A stretch of DNA of 64,000 nt from CAVSNH01 sp963729275 (GCA_963729275.1 CAVSNH010000010.1:1-64000); one strand, 5' to 3'. Shown: positions 1 to 7,939, numbered from the stretch's first letter. Notes: a model not told the origin generated them from the sequence alone. Numbers and translations are program-made.

Positions 1-410
1 GGCGGGATCATTGTCTCGTCGGCGTCCGCCGCGGTCGGGTCGGGCACCGTTCGGGGACCTGGCGCCGGACCAGCAGTGACTGACAATGCCCGCCCCGATG
101 TCGTGACGAGCGGAAGTACATGGACCTTTTACGATTTCAGCTCGGCGCCTACCACCATAGGCTGCGAACTGCTCACCTTCGGTAAGAAGACGTTCGACTT
201 GGCGACCAAGGGACCTACCAGAGTGGCCGGACGACCACGACCGTCAAGTTCGAAAACGGCGCCAAGGTCCGCCCGGGAACGTTCAAAAGCTCCTACGCCG
301 ATGGTCAAGACGCGTACGAAGGGCTCGTCACCGAGACGAGTAGCGGCCTGGGGTACGGACCCGGCGAACTCGCGTACGGGAACAACCCTCGGGACGTCAG
401 TGGCTGCTGA
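1..410 (+). pseudogene. Frameshifted gene fragment of unknown function, cut by the window edge
   Basis: An open frame runs from base 1 to about base 210. Its natural continuation then lies in another frame and ends at TGA 408-410. The first part ends FDLATKG; the second part begins TYQSGRT and ends NPRDVSGC. Both parts have ordinary protein composition (FYDF, KFENGAKV, GYGPGELAYG), so a single missing base near 210-213 would join them. The true 5' end lies outside the window. I do not recognise the family; the Ser/Thr/Gly-rich composition suggests a secreted or surface protein. It could be a decayed gene or a sequencing error. Confidence 0.45.
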
Positions 411-490
411 GTCCCAATCACCCTGCCGTTGACACCGACGGCCACGTTCGGGCCGTGGTCGACCAGGCGGTCGCCGATCGGTAGCCGGGC

Positions 491-793
491 TCATTGTGGG
501 GAAGGCGCGAACAAATCGCGGTTCATCTGCCACGCGTTGACGGCCATCGTCGCTGCCAGCTCTTGGTCCATGAAGTCCTCCAGCCAGTGTGTCAGGTCAG
601 CGACCGTCACCTTGTGCAGCCGTTGAGCCCACGACAAGATCCGGTCAGGTTGACCGTCGTGCTCGATCCTCAAGTGCCAGGTTGGACGGGCGGCTGGCTC
701 GAGAGTGCCATATTCAAGGTAGAGCTTGGCCCCGTCGTGAACGAGAGGCTCGCTTGGTTGACGGTGGTCACCGATCCAACGCTCCGTTTGCAT
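491..793 (-). CDS. Hypothetical protein, 100 aa
   Basis: The ATG is preceded by a good ribosome binding site (GGGAGG, 5 bases upstream), which supports this frame over the overlapping open frames on the other strand. The protein is soluble, without signal peptide or membrane helix, and rich in Trp and His in its middle (WHLRIEHDG, THWLEDFMDQ). I recognise no family. It lies just outside the tRNA-like repeat at 883-924, so it probably belongs to the chromosome side of the suspected integration site rather than to the island. Confidence 0.55.
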   Translation of the reverse strand: MQTERWIGDHRQPSEPLVHDGAKLYLEYGTLEPAARPTWHLRIEHDGQPDRILSWAQRLHKVTVADLTHWLEDFMDQELAATMAVNAWQMNRDLFAPSPQ

Positions 794-882
794 GCCACCT
801 CCCGTGGTCGCGCTTTGGATCGCGAACGACGGGAGCTGACCTATCGAGCGAAGGGCGCACCGCCGTTCACCTGATTGTTTGC

Positions 883-924
883 GTCGGTCTGCCGGGATTG
901 AACCCGGGACCTCTTGACCCCCAG
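883..924 (-). repeat. Displaced tRNA-Pro 3' half, candidate attachment site (left end)
   Basis: Read on the minus strand, these 42 bases repeat the 3' half of the intact tRNA-Pro(GGG) gene at 12073-12146, from the anticodon loop into the acceptor stem. Compared with 12071-12113 there is one substitution and one missing T in the T loop. The sequence further upstream on the minus strand (925-968) is only loosely tRNA-like and does not complete a cloverleaf, so this is not a working tRNA gene. An intact tRNA at one end and a 3'-half copy in the same orientation at the other is the pattern left by tRNA-targeting integrases. Confidence 0.55.
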
Positions 925-1002
925 GTATCGGACCCGAAGCGCTTTGCTAATCGGCCCTTTACCAGGTGATGACCAAGCGAAACCTGCGAAGTTATGCGCG
1001 GC

Positions 1003-1281
1003 TCAAACGAGGGCGCTGCCTCCACCACGGAGCCGGTGCTGCTCGTAACAGGCCTCCACGGCTGGACTCCTGTCGGGGACGCGGTAGGTCTTGATCCCGT
1101 CCAGCATCACGTAGACGTCATAGGCGGGCTCTGCGTTGAGCCATACGGCCGGCCAGGGCAGGCCCTGGTCCGGCTCGGCCTCTCTGACCTCGACGGTTCG
1201 GATCGGGGGCGCAGCGGGCTCCTGTTTGGTCACCCGAAAGTGGTCCTCGCTGACCTTGGTCAGAAACACCCGACTAGTCAT
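1003..1281 (-). CDS. Hypothetical protein, 92 aa
   Basis: I start this at the ATG giving MTSRVFLTKV; the open frame continues upstream but there it overlaps the secreted repeat protein gene. The sequence has normal composition with conserved-looking aromatic patches (PWPAVWLNAEPAYDVYVML, DGIKTYRVPD). There is no strong ribosome binding site, signal peptide or membrane segment. The family is not recognised. It lies at the left end of the suspected island. Confidence 0.4.
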   Translation of the reverse strand: MTSRVFLTKVSEDHFRVTKQEPAAPPIRTVEVREAEPDQGLPWPAVWLNAEPAYDVYVMLDGIKTYRVPDRSPAVEACYEQHRLRGGGSALV

Positions 1282-1338
1282 GTGAGGGACGACCCTAGGC
1301 CGGCTGGGTAGCGTCTGGCTGGTGTCCGTCCTCGCCCC

Positions 1339-1455
1339 GGCTTCTACGTCGGCGAAGACCACTGCTGGCGGATGGTACAGACGGGCGTCGGCCACCCGTC
1401 CCACGACGAGCCCACACAGGGAGGCGCTCGCTGGCGCCGTCGACGCGTTCAATGA
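1339..1455 (+). pseudogene. Partial copy (N-terminal half) of a small Cys/Trp protein
   Basis: This frame encodes GFYVGEDHCWRMVQTGVGHPSH, split here as GFYVGEDHCW and RMVQTGVGHPSH. It closely matches GFFVQESQCW and RMVRNGVGHPSH in the intact small protein at 3031-3264. Similarity stops after GHPSH, and the frame ends at TGA 1453-1455 after an unrelated Arg-rich tail. No start codon with a ribosome binding site is visible. It is best read as a broken relative that keeps only the N-terminal half. Confidence 0.5.
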
Positions 1456-1510
1456 CCTGGCTTCGCTCATCGCCCCGGGGAGGCCGAGCTGGAGATCGAG
1501 GTCTGATCGG

Positions 1511-2590
1511 TCAGCCGCGGGGCCGTGTGCCGACGATGATCGCGCCGGAATCCTGATCTGCCCCAACGGCAGTGCAGTTGGAGATTGACGGGCACGAGAC
1601 GGCGGAAAGGGTGTCAACCTTGGGCGGAACATGTTGCCTATTCCAGGTGGCACCACCGTCGGTCGTGTTGATGATCGTGCGGCGCCCCACAGCAGCGCAG
1701 TCCGGGGTCGATGAACAGGCTACTGCGGCGAGGCTCACGACTGCGACCGGATCAGTCTGAACGGCCCAAGTCGTACCTCCGTCTGTCGTAGCGATAATGG
1801 CACCGCCGCCGTTGCCAAAGCCGACGGCAACGCAATCCGACGTAGAAGTGCACGACACGCTTTCCAAGGGCAAGCCGGTCGCCGCAGGTACCGTCTGGCT
1901 CATCCACGTCATGCCACCGTCATCGGTGGTGATGACGGCCGGCCCTTCGGAGCTGGCCACGAACTCGCCGCCCACGGCGACACAGTCCGAAGTCGACGCG
2001 CACGAGACTCCTGCGAGTCCTTCGACGCCGCTCGGCACTGACTGCTCCAACCAGCTTGCGCCGCCGTTCGTCGTGGTGAGGACTGAACTTGATCCGGCGT
2101 CTAGGCCATCGGCCGCAACGCAATCCGAGGTTGAGGCACAAGAGATACCGACGGGAATCGCCCCGCTCGGCACTGCCTCTGTCACCCAGGTAATGCCCCC
2201 ATTCGTGGTCGCGATTATGGCTGAGCTGGTGCCGTTTCCACCCACAGCGATGCAGTCCAGGACGGAGGCGCACGAGACGCCTTGAAGCCCGGTCACGCCG
2301 CTCGGGACGGCTCGGCTGACCCAAGTCGTTCCCCCGTTATTCGTCGTCAGGATGGCCCCCGAACCTGTCTGTCCGACTGCGACGCAATCGGAGACCGACG
2401 GGCAAGAGACACCGTCGAGAGAGCCGGTTCCGGCTGGTACTCGTTCTTTTGTCCACCGGTGAGACGAGGCCGCCGCCTGAGCGCTCGACGCACCGAAGAC
2501 CATGATCAGTCCTGCGAGAAAGAGTGCAGCCATGACAACGTGAGAAAATTGAGGCGCTCGGCCTATCCGAGATTCCGTAGAGAGTCTCAT
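1511..2590 (-). CDS. Secreted beta-propeller-like repeat protein, 359 aa
   Basis: The start is the ATG giving MRLSTES, with GGAGG seven bases upstream; the longer open frame upstream is unsupported. Residues 1-40 are a signal peptide (hydrophobic MAALFLAGLIMVFG, then AQAAA). The mature part is about seven tandem repeats of roughly 45 residues, each with a VSC-x3-SDC cysteine pair and an ATTNGGxTW strand. That resembles BNR/YCF48-type beta-propeller blades. The paired cysteines probably form a disulfide in each blade. Role unknown: proteins of this kind are extracellular, and a binding or adhesive function is only an inference. Confidence 0.75.
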   Translation of the reverse strand: MRLSTESRIGRAPQFSHVVMAALFLAGLIMVFGASSAQAAASSHRWTKERVPAGTGSLDGVSCPSVSDCVAVGQTGSGAILTTNNGGTTWVSRAVPSGVTGLQGVSCASVLDCIAVGGNGTSSAIIATTNGGITWVTEAVPSGAIPVGISCASTSDCVAADGLDAGSSSVLTTTNGGASWLEQSVPSGVEGLAGVSCASTSDCVAVGGEFVASSEGPAVITTDDGGMTWMSQTVPAATGLPLESVSCTSTSDCVAVGFGNGGGAIIATTDGGTTWAVQTDPVAVVSLAAVACSSTPDCAAVGRRTIINTTDGGATWNRQHVPPKVDTLSAVSCPSISNCTAVGADQDSGAIIVGTRPRG

Positions 2591-2643
2591 TCTGACCTCC
2601 TCTGGACACGGATGAAGGGCGACGATGCGGATGAAAGCTAGCA

Positions 2644-2845
2644 ATGGCTTCGCCGGCCTGCTCGGGGCCCACCTACATTTGGCCGAAGGACGCGAACAAT
2701 CCGAGCAACTACCGGGAACTCGCATGTTGGACGGGGCCCCTACTGTGAACCGAACAGCAAGCGGTGGACGGTGTGGAGCTGCCAGGAGCACCTCGAGGGG
2801 CTCGGGGCAATCCGTTCGGGCGGCCGCCCCGTATGTAAGAGGTAG
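2644..2845 (+). pseudogene. Frameshifted copy of the small Cys/Trp protein family
   Basis: An ATG at 2644 opens MASPACSGPTYIWPKD and continues to RELACWTG. The reading then shifts by one base into a frame encoding PYCEPNSKRWTVW and SCQEHLEGL, ending at TAG 2843-2845. The second half matches GYVNPKGKRWKVW and SCQDHLEGL of the intact protein at 3031-3264; the first half does not resemble it. The join falls in a run of G and C near 2737-2743. It is a broken relative that keeps the C-terminal half of the family. Confidence 0.5.
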
Positions 2846-2868
2846 CGGGGGTGTAAGAGGTAGCGGGG
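2834..2868. repeat. Short tandem repeat, 17 bases twice
   Basis: The unit tgtaagaggtagcgggg occurs at 2834-2850 and again at 2852-2868, separated by one G. The first unit contains the stop codon of the broken gene at 2644-2845, and the second lies just after it. It looks like a local slippage duplication. Confidence 0.75.
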
Positions 2869-3030
2869 GGCCCTCGCCATCTCACCACCGCCCAGCCCGG
2901 TTCCCTGGGTCGGCCCGGCGCCTAATGGCTCCCCTGCCAACGTCGGGTTCGGGCCGGCCTGGGACAGCGGGGACCGCCTGCGCGCCGAGAGCCCCGGAGC
3001 GTTTGCCCATCCTCCCGCTAGCTTCCTTTT

Positions 3031-3264
3031 ATGGTCGCGCCTGCCCCCACCCTTGCCTCCGGCTTCTTCGTCCAGGAGAGCCAGTGTTGGCGGATGGTGC
3101 GGAACGGCGTCGGCCATCCGAGCCACTGTCACGAGGCCGCCGGCTGGACAGGCGGCTACGTCAACCCAAAAGGCAAGCGGTGGAAAGTGTGGAGCTGCCA
3201 GGACCACCTCGAGGGACTCGACGACGTGCGGCCGTCGCCTTCGTCCATCGAGGTCCTCTGCTAG
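3031..3264 (+). CDS. Small Cys/Trp-rich protein, 77 aa, mosaic family member
   Basis: This is the only uninterrupted member of a three-copy family. Its N-terminal half (GFFVQESQCW, RMVRNGVGHPSH) matches the fragment at 1339-1455. Its C-terminal half (KGKRWKVWSC, QDHLEGL) matches the frameshifted copy at 2644-2845. It carries five cysteines, several histidines and four tryptophans, a composition seen in small metal-binding or disulfide-rich proteins. There is no signal peptide, and no clear ribosome binding site precedes the ATG. Function unknown. Recurrence of both halves nearby supports it as real coding sequence. Confidence 0.5.
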   Translation: MVAPAPTLASGFFVQESQCWRMVRNGVGHPSHCHEAAGWTGGYVNPKGKRWKVWSCQDHLEGLDDVRPSPSSIEVLC

Positions 3265-3752
3265 TCCTTGAAGGACAACGGCCCGCGTGCAGAGATTCGG
3301 GTCACCGATGACAGCGGCTGGGCGCTGTTCTTCTCGTCACATGTACCGTTGGCATTCCGAGGAAGAACGAAGGTCTCTTGACCCTTGAACGTCCCCGAAC
3401 CAGTGATCCCCTGGTAGACGCCAACGCCGCCCTTCAAGGTGTACGAGCCGGCGAGGACGCCCTTTGCCAAGCAAGTCTTGGGGTTCAACGTAAAGGTCTC
3501 ACTGCTAACCACATGGTGCACCGTGAATGCTCCACCCGAAAAGACGAACAGGTCAGTGTTCTTGGTCTTCGAATAGTCAATGCCGCTCGCCGTGAACACT
3601 CCTCGAGCCAGGACGGCTCCCGGGTTGCTGTTAACCGTTGTGATCTGGATGTGTTCGGTGCCGCTTGTTGGACTGGCCGAAGCCACCGTCGGAAACACTG
3701 CGATCGCCCCCAACGCAAGCAAACTCGAGGTGAGTATGAGCCGTCGTTTCAT
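3261..3752 (-). CDS. Secreted hypothetical protein, 163 aa
   Basis: The ATG giving MKRRLILTSS is chosen because GGGGAGAAG lies just upstream and a signal peptide follows at once (SSLLALGAIAVFPTVASA, cleavage near residue 26). The mature part is about 137 residues of beta-rich sequence with two cysteines, one in KTCLAKGV and one in GTCDEKN. There are also motifs such as TFTLNPKTC and GSGTFKGQETFVL. The pattern resembles secreted allene-oxide-cyclase-like or DUF-type beta barrels, but I cannot assign a family. It converges on the small Cys/Trp protein, with a 4-base overlap of their 3' ends. Confidence 0.7.
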   Translation of the reverse strand: MKRRLILTSSLLALGAIAVFPTVASASPTSGTEHIQITTVNSNPGAVLARGVFTASGIDYSKTKNTDLFVFSGGAFTVHHVVSSETFTLNPKTCLAKGVLAGSYTLKGGVGVYQGITGSGTFKGQETFVLPRNANGTCDEKNSAQPLSSVTRISARGPLSFKD

Positions 3753-4044
3753 TTGATCTTCTCCCCTTCCACCGTTTGCTGTTTGTTGCTCGACGCTATG
3801 AGGGACCACCGAAAGCGGCAATCCATTGTGACGATTTTGTAACCAGGTTCGACCGCCCGTGGCCAACCATTCACAGGGGGTGGCAAAAGCCTGACGTTCT
3901 ACGCTGAAATCCGAGGTGGCCCAGCGCATCTCGCGCGGTCGACCCACAGGCCCCGCCTCGCCCATTGGTCGGGGACCTCGTCGCGCTCATGTGTGTTTCC
4001 GCACCGTGCAAAGGGGGTAGCTGACAGGCCTCCTCAGTTATTGA

Positions 4045-4084
4045 ACGCGAACCGGCCCCGGTTACCGCCGGGGTCGGTTCGCGT
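4045..4084. other. Strong 17-base-pair hairpin in a 588-base non-coding stretch
   Basis: The arms acgcgaaccggccccgg (4045-4061) and ccggggtcggttcgcgt (4068-4084) pair over 17 positions with one G-U wobble and a six-base loop. No T run follows on either strand, so it is not a classical terminator. The right arm with its loop edge recurs imperfectly at about 4262-4281 (accgccgggtcggttcacgtc). The surrounding stretch 3753-4340 holds no gene I can support. A mobile-element end or a small miniature element is possible. Confidence 0.55.
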
Positions 4085-4340
4085 CTGCGTTCCACCGGGG
4101 GCGGTTCCGGCCGCCTTGCGTCTTCCTGGTCGAAGGAACGTCGGGGGGGAGCCGAGCCACACCGACCAGGAAGAACCCTCTGACCGTATAGACGTGCGGT
4201 GTTGCGAACCGACGAATCGCGTGACGGTTGCCGGAAGATCACGTGGCGACGTGTCATGAGTCACCGCCGGGTCGGTTCACGTCCCCGCTGCTGACTATGG
4301 GGTCAGATTGTTGGCGCGCCTTTACGTAGATTCCCTGCCC

Positions 4341-4505
4341 ATGGATGACGCACAGAAGTCCCAGGTTGTTGACCTACTCCACGAAGTAAGATCTGCACTA
4401 GAAGAATTGGGCGCAAGACTTCCCCACTCGGGAGAAGGTGAGGTGAATGTCTTCAACCGTGCAGCGTCTGCGCTTCACTCGGCACTTGAGATCCTTGACT
4501 CCTAG
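4341..4505 (+). CDS. Small hypothetical protein, 54 aa
   Basis: The ATG giving MDDAQKSQVV opens a short helical protein (VVDLLHEVRSALEELGARL, ASALHSALEILDS). A TTG at 4308 would add 11 residues. No signal peptide, cysteines or recognisable family. It looks like a small all-alpha protein and sits just left of the inverted repeat of the recombinase element. Support rests on composition alone. Confidence 0.35.
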   Translation: MDDAQKSQVVDLLHEVRSALEELGARLPHSGEGEVNVFNRAASALHSALEILDS

Positions 4506-4637
4506 ACAACGCCGAGCAGGTGGGCTGAGGTGTTCGTGCGGCGACCTTGCGAGCAGTGCCCAAATATCGGGCAGTGGTCTGGTCACCGCACGCATTGCCC
4601 TCCGCGCTGGTCGGTTGATGACGCGCCCATAGCCGGC

Positions 4638-4665
4638 GTTATACAGGTGATCCGTAGGTCCTGGG
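4638..4665 (+). repeat. Left inverted repeat of the tandem recombinase element
   Basis: The 16 bases gttatacaggtgatcc (4638-4653) are found again, exactly inverted, at 7070-7085. Both copies are followed inwards by tcctggg, after 5 bases here and after 3 bases in the right copy. The two recombinase genes lie exactly between the repeats. They are probably the recognition ends of a transposon-like element or the binding sites of the recombinases. Confidence 0.7.
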
Positions 4666-4686
4666 CTGTCCCCTATCGAACCACAC

Positions 4687-5970
4687 TCATTGAGCTGCGG
4701 CGACTCCCTCGATGAGGCCATCGAAGAGTTGGCGCCGGTCACCTTGACCGCGCTGATCGGCGTGTTTGCTCTGGCGTTTCAAGATCGGCACGAACTGCGG
4801 ACCGGTCTCGAAGAACCCACACCGTTCACAGACACTCTCGAAGACGCAGCCGAGTAGGGCAGGCCTTGTGCAGTGACCGTTGGCCAGCAGTCGGCGATGG
4901 TCGATCGGGTGTTTGGCCGTGTCGGCGTTCCCGGCGCCGGGGGGAAGTGAGCCCATCTGTCGGTAGTTGGCTTCGACTGCCTCGGTCACCTTGAAGTACT
5001 CGTCGGCCACCGTGCGATCGGAGATGCGAGCGTAGATGAGCGTCATGTCCATCGAGCGGTGACCGAGCAGTGCAGCGATGGCCTCGAGGCTCATGCCCCG
5101 GTTGATGGACTGGGTGGCCAATGTGTGGCGTAACTGGTGGGGATGGACGTGACCGATCCCTGCCCGCTTGGCCACGGCGGCGACGTAGCGCTGGACGGTG
5201 CGTCGGTCGAATGGCTTTCCGTCATCTCGTTCGACCAAGTACCCGGAGCGGGAGGGCCCACGCAGTGCCCGGTAGTCGACGATGAGATCCACCAACATGG
5301 GCAGGAGGGGCACGTAGCGGTCGTTGTGCAACTTGCCGACCGGGATCCTGAGCTGGTGGAGGTCGCCCTGGTGGACCACGGCATCGTCTTCGAGTGAAGC
5401 GAGCTCACCGACGCGCATTCCGGTCCGGGCCAACAGCTCGACCATGAGGCGACGACGACGATTGGGATCGAGAGCCAGCGCGGCCATGAATCTGGCAGCG
5501 GTCGGGTCGTCCAAGAACTTGGGCAGGGCTTCGTCGAGAGCGGGAAAGTCGCTCGAGTAGATGGGGAGGCGGGCCGGGGCGTCGTCGTAGTCCCATTCGA
5601 TGATCCTCTCGAAGAACGTGCGCAACATGGAGAGTCGGTGGCGGATGGTGGTGGTCGACAAGGGCTTGCCGCCTCGTCCCAGACGGACGGCCTGCCAAGA
5701 CTTGAAGTCCTCGATGTGGGTCCGTCCGATGGTGGCCACCGACACGCAGGTGGGATCGGCCGTGGTGACCCGGTGGGCGAACAACCTGAGAGCCAAGTCC
5801 GCGGCAGACACCGTGTTCGGACGAGCCGAGGCTTCGAGTTGGTCCAGGTAGGAGGCCATTGTGGCGGCCATTCGAGGCGCTCGGGCGGCGATCTCGCTCC
5901 ACGTCACCTCGGGCGTCCCACCTCCCGGACGGCGAGTCTTCGGATGCACTGCTTGGGCCAGGGCGTTCAT
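4687..5970 (-). CDS. Tyrosine recombinase, second of a tandem pair, 427 aa
   Basis: This is a site-specific recombinase of the tyrosine integrase family. An N-terminal SAM-like DNA-binding domain (about residues 20-135) is followed by the catalytic domain. It shows the conserved Arg in TGMRVGEL, the HQLRH box, the LGHRS motif and the nucleophile Tyr in LIYARI. The C-terminal extension of about 90 residues has a cysteine cluster (HC, GC, then CxxC in CERC), like the zinc-binding tails of Tn554 TnpB-type recombinases. The start ATG overlaps the stop of the upstream recombinase by 4 bases, so the two are translated together. The gene ends only 22 bases inside the left inverted repeat. Confidence 0.85.
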   Translation of the reverse strand: MNALAQAVHPKTRRPGGGTPEVTWSEIAARAPRMAATMASYLDQLEASARPNTVSAADLALRLFAHRVTTADPTCVSVATIGRTHIEDFKSWQAVRLGRGGKPLSTTTIRHRLSMLRTFFERIIEWDYDDAPARLPIYSSDFPALDEALPKFLDDPTAARFMAALALDPNRRRRLMVELLARTGMRVGELASLEDDAVVHQGDLHQLRIPVGKLHNDRYVPLLPMLVDLIVDYRALRGPSRSGYLVERDDGKPFDRRTVQRYVAAVAKRAGIGHVHPHQLRHTLATQSINRGMSLEAIAALLGHRSMDMTLIYARISDRTVADEYFKVTEAVEANYRQMGSLPPGAGNADTAKHPIDHRRLLANGHCTRPALLGCVFESVCERCGFFETGPQFVPILKRQSKHADQRGQGDRRQLFDGLIEGVAAAQ

Positions 5971-7007
5971 TGGGCCACCCCCACCAACGCCTGGGCCTCG
6001 ATGGCTTCTGTGGCTCGGCGGTACTCCTCGGCCAGCCAGTGCATGTCGAGGTGCAGGTAGACCCGCGTCGAGGTGATGGAGCGGTGACCGGCCTGGGCCT
6101 GGATGGCTTCGATGACCATCCCCGCCTCGCGCAGGCGGGTGAAGCAGGTGTGGCGCAGTTCGTGACAGGTGCCGTGGCTGAGACCGGCCCGCTCCCGGGC
6201 GGCGCTGATGATCTGGTCCAGACCCGGCACCGAGAGCGGCTGTCCCCGATGCACTCCTTTGAGCGAGACGAAGAGCGAGTCCGTCGTCGCCTCGACTGGT
6301 CGCTCGAGGTCCATGTAGCGGGCGACCGTGGCGAAGAAGGTCGGTGAGAGCGGCACCAGCCGTTCGTGTCCGCCCTTGCCTTCGGTGACGAGCACCCTCC
6401 ACTCGCCCAGTCGCAGATCGGAGAGCCGCAACCCGAGCACCTCGCAGCGCCGGAGGCCGCCGAGCACCATGGCCTGGGTCATGGCCCGGTCCCGCTCGGT
6501 GCGCAGCGCGCCCATGAGCGACTCGACCTCGTCGGCGTCGAGGATCCGGGGCAGCCGGCGCACGCCACGCACGAGCGGCAGACCGCGTCCAGAGCGTGAT
6601 CGGTTCTGGCGGGTGGCGATGCCCCGAGGGACCGGGTTGGCGCTGACGTCGACGTCGTCGCGGGTGATGAGATAGCCATAGAAGGACGACACCGCGGCCA
6701 GCCGTCGCTTGATCGTCGCCGCCGAGAGCCCCGAAGAACCATCGGCGATGCGCACCACCTTCTCCGCCCCGGGCTTGGGACGACGCTGGGCGGTGACGAA
6801 GGCCATGACGTCCTTGGGTCTCACTTGGGTGGGCTCCTTCTTCACCACCGAGAAGAAGACACTCAGGTCGTGCGCATAGGCCCGCACGGTGTTGGGGCGA
6901 GCCCGCCCGACCACGAACTCCAAGAATTCGTCCACCAGTGGGTGGCCGACTCTGTACTCGTACTCACCGTCGGGACGGACGTGGCACTCGAATGACGGAC
7001 TCCACAC
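5967..7007 (-). CDS. Tyrosine recombinase, first of a tandem pair, 346 aa
   Basis: Phage-integrase family recombinase. The GTG at 7007 is chosen because AGGAGG lies seven bases upstream; a TTG at 7037 and a GTG at 7013 are in frame but badly spaced. The N-terminal SAM-like domain (NTVRAYAHDLSVF) is followed by the catalytic residues: Arg in LGGLRRCEVLGL, the HELRH box, AGHRS and Tyr in TRVYLHLD. It resembles TnpA/XerC-type enzymes that work with a second recombinase. Together with the downstream gene it forms a two-gene operon flanked by inverted repeats. The third recombinase found in RIT and Tn554 elements is absent. Confidence 0.85.
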   Translation of the reverse strand: MWSPSFECHVRPDGEYEYRVGHPLVDEFLEFVVGRARPNTVRAYAHDLSVFFSVVKKEPTQVRPKDVMAFVTAQRRPKPGAEKVVRIADGSSGLSAATIKRRLAAVSSFYGYLITRDDVDVSANPVPRGIATRQNRSRSGRGLPLVRGVRRLPRILDADEVESLMGALRTERDRAMTQAMVLGGLRRCEVLGLRLSDLRLGEWRVLVTEGKGGHERLVPLSPTFFATVARYMDLERPVEATTDSLFVSLKGVHRGQPLSVPGLDQIISAARERAGLSHGTCHELRHTCFTRLREAGMVIEAIQAQAGHRSITSTRVYLHLDMHWLAEEYRRATEAIEAQALVGVAQ

Positions 7008-7059
7008 CGGCACACCTCCTTGTTGGGTTGCACCCAAGGAGGGTCCCTCGGATGCCTAT

Positions 7060-7085
7060 CCCAGGAGGTGGATCACCTGTATAAC
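7060..7085 (-). repeat. Right inverted repeat of the tandem recombinase element
   Basis: ggatcacctgtataac (7070-7085) is the exact inverse of 4638-4653. The inner cccagga (7060-7066) matches the inverse of tcctggg at 4659-4665. The repeat lies upstream of the first recombinase gene, so it may also overlap its promoter and allow autoregulation. That is inference. Confidence 0.7.
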
Positions 7086-7253
7086 CGGCGTTGTGGGGCA
7101 GGGGACGCCAATCGCCTCTCATCCTGCCCTTCTGCCCGGTTTCGCAGCTCTAGTCGATCGCACCCCCATGACGGTGATGAAACCGTCATGGGCTACCCCG
7201 CTGGAGCAAGGAGCAGGTGCCCCACCAGGAAGGAGAAAAGGAACTAGAGCTAA

Positions 7254-7565
7254 TCAGACCGACTCGCGGAACTCCGCACCCTTTCCGAGCATGGATACAC
7301 CATCCGTGATGTCAACCATAGGAATCAGGTCAAATTCAAGCCACGTCGTGAATTTGGACGTTCCATCCATAAGGCCCGCCTGATTGTCAGTCTCGATGAC
7401 GGCAGCGCCGCCCTGGCCGTCGATGCGAGCCAAAAACTCAGACCACTTCTGATCAGCAGGGATTTGCCACTTGGCAAACGTCTCCAGAATGGATTTCCCG
7501 TCATCGTGGTTCTGCTGGGCCGTTCCAGCCGCACGCGTCTTCCAGGTCAAGAGATACTTCGCCAT
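7254..7565 (-). CDS. DUF3303-like protein, 103 aa
   Basis: The ATG giving MAKYLLTWKT is chosen because the family normally begins with a short KYLxTW strand. The open frame upstream is Cys/Arg-rich and unlikely to be translated. The body shows the usual pattern: a central helix with FAKWQIPADQKW, a strand with ARIDGQGGAAVIETDN, then LEFDLIPMVDI near the end. These small ferredoxin-like alpha-beta proteins have no known biochemical function. It stands alone, with no neighbour on the same strand. The ribosome binding site is weak. Confidence 0.7.
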   Translation of the reverse strand: MAKYLLTWKTRAAGTAQQNHDDGKSILETFAKWQIPADQKWSEFLARIDGQGGAAVIETDNQAGLMDGTSKFTTWLEFDLIPMVDITDGVSMLGKGAEFRESV

Positions 7566-7939
7566 GAGAACGTTCGCCTTTCGGAATGCCCCCGCCAACG
7601 GGAGGCTGCACCGGACCATCGTTGCACTCTCCCGATGGGATTTCCATTGGCAACCCACTCTGCAGCCCGGGCAATCAGAGACCTGCCCCTTCGTGCCGCA
7701 GTGGGTCACAAATCATCGATAGGGGGCGGTTTCTGGTGAGGCCTCGCGGACCTTCATCGGAACCACTCTGCCCGACCCTGGAGCCTCCTCATCCAGAAGA
7801 GCGCACCGCAAATGAGAGAGCGGAGTGATGCGAAAATGGTAGCCATGCCATCCGTTGACCGGACGAATCCAGTTCGTATCGGCACAAGTGGTTTCTCTGG
7901 TCACCAAGGTATCTCCACCGCTTCGATGTCTGGTGACGG

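Noticed and set aside
925..968. Second tRNA gene upstream of the left repeat
   Set aside because: The D-arm-like part does not pair into a complete cloverleaf and the acceptor stem does not match; only the 3' half is tRNA-derived.
4034..4264. Minus-strand open frame across the hairpin
   Set aside because: The sequence is dominated by the inverted repeat and has no coding features.
7713..7907. Minus-strand open frame of 64 codons
   Set aside because: No ribosome binding site or family; composition not convincing.
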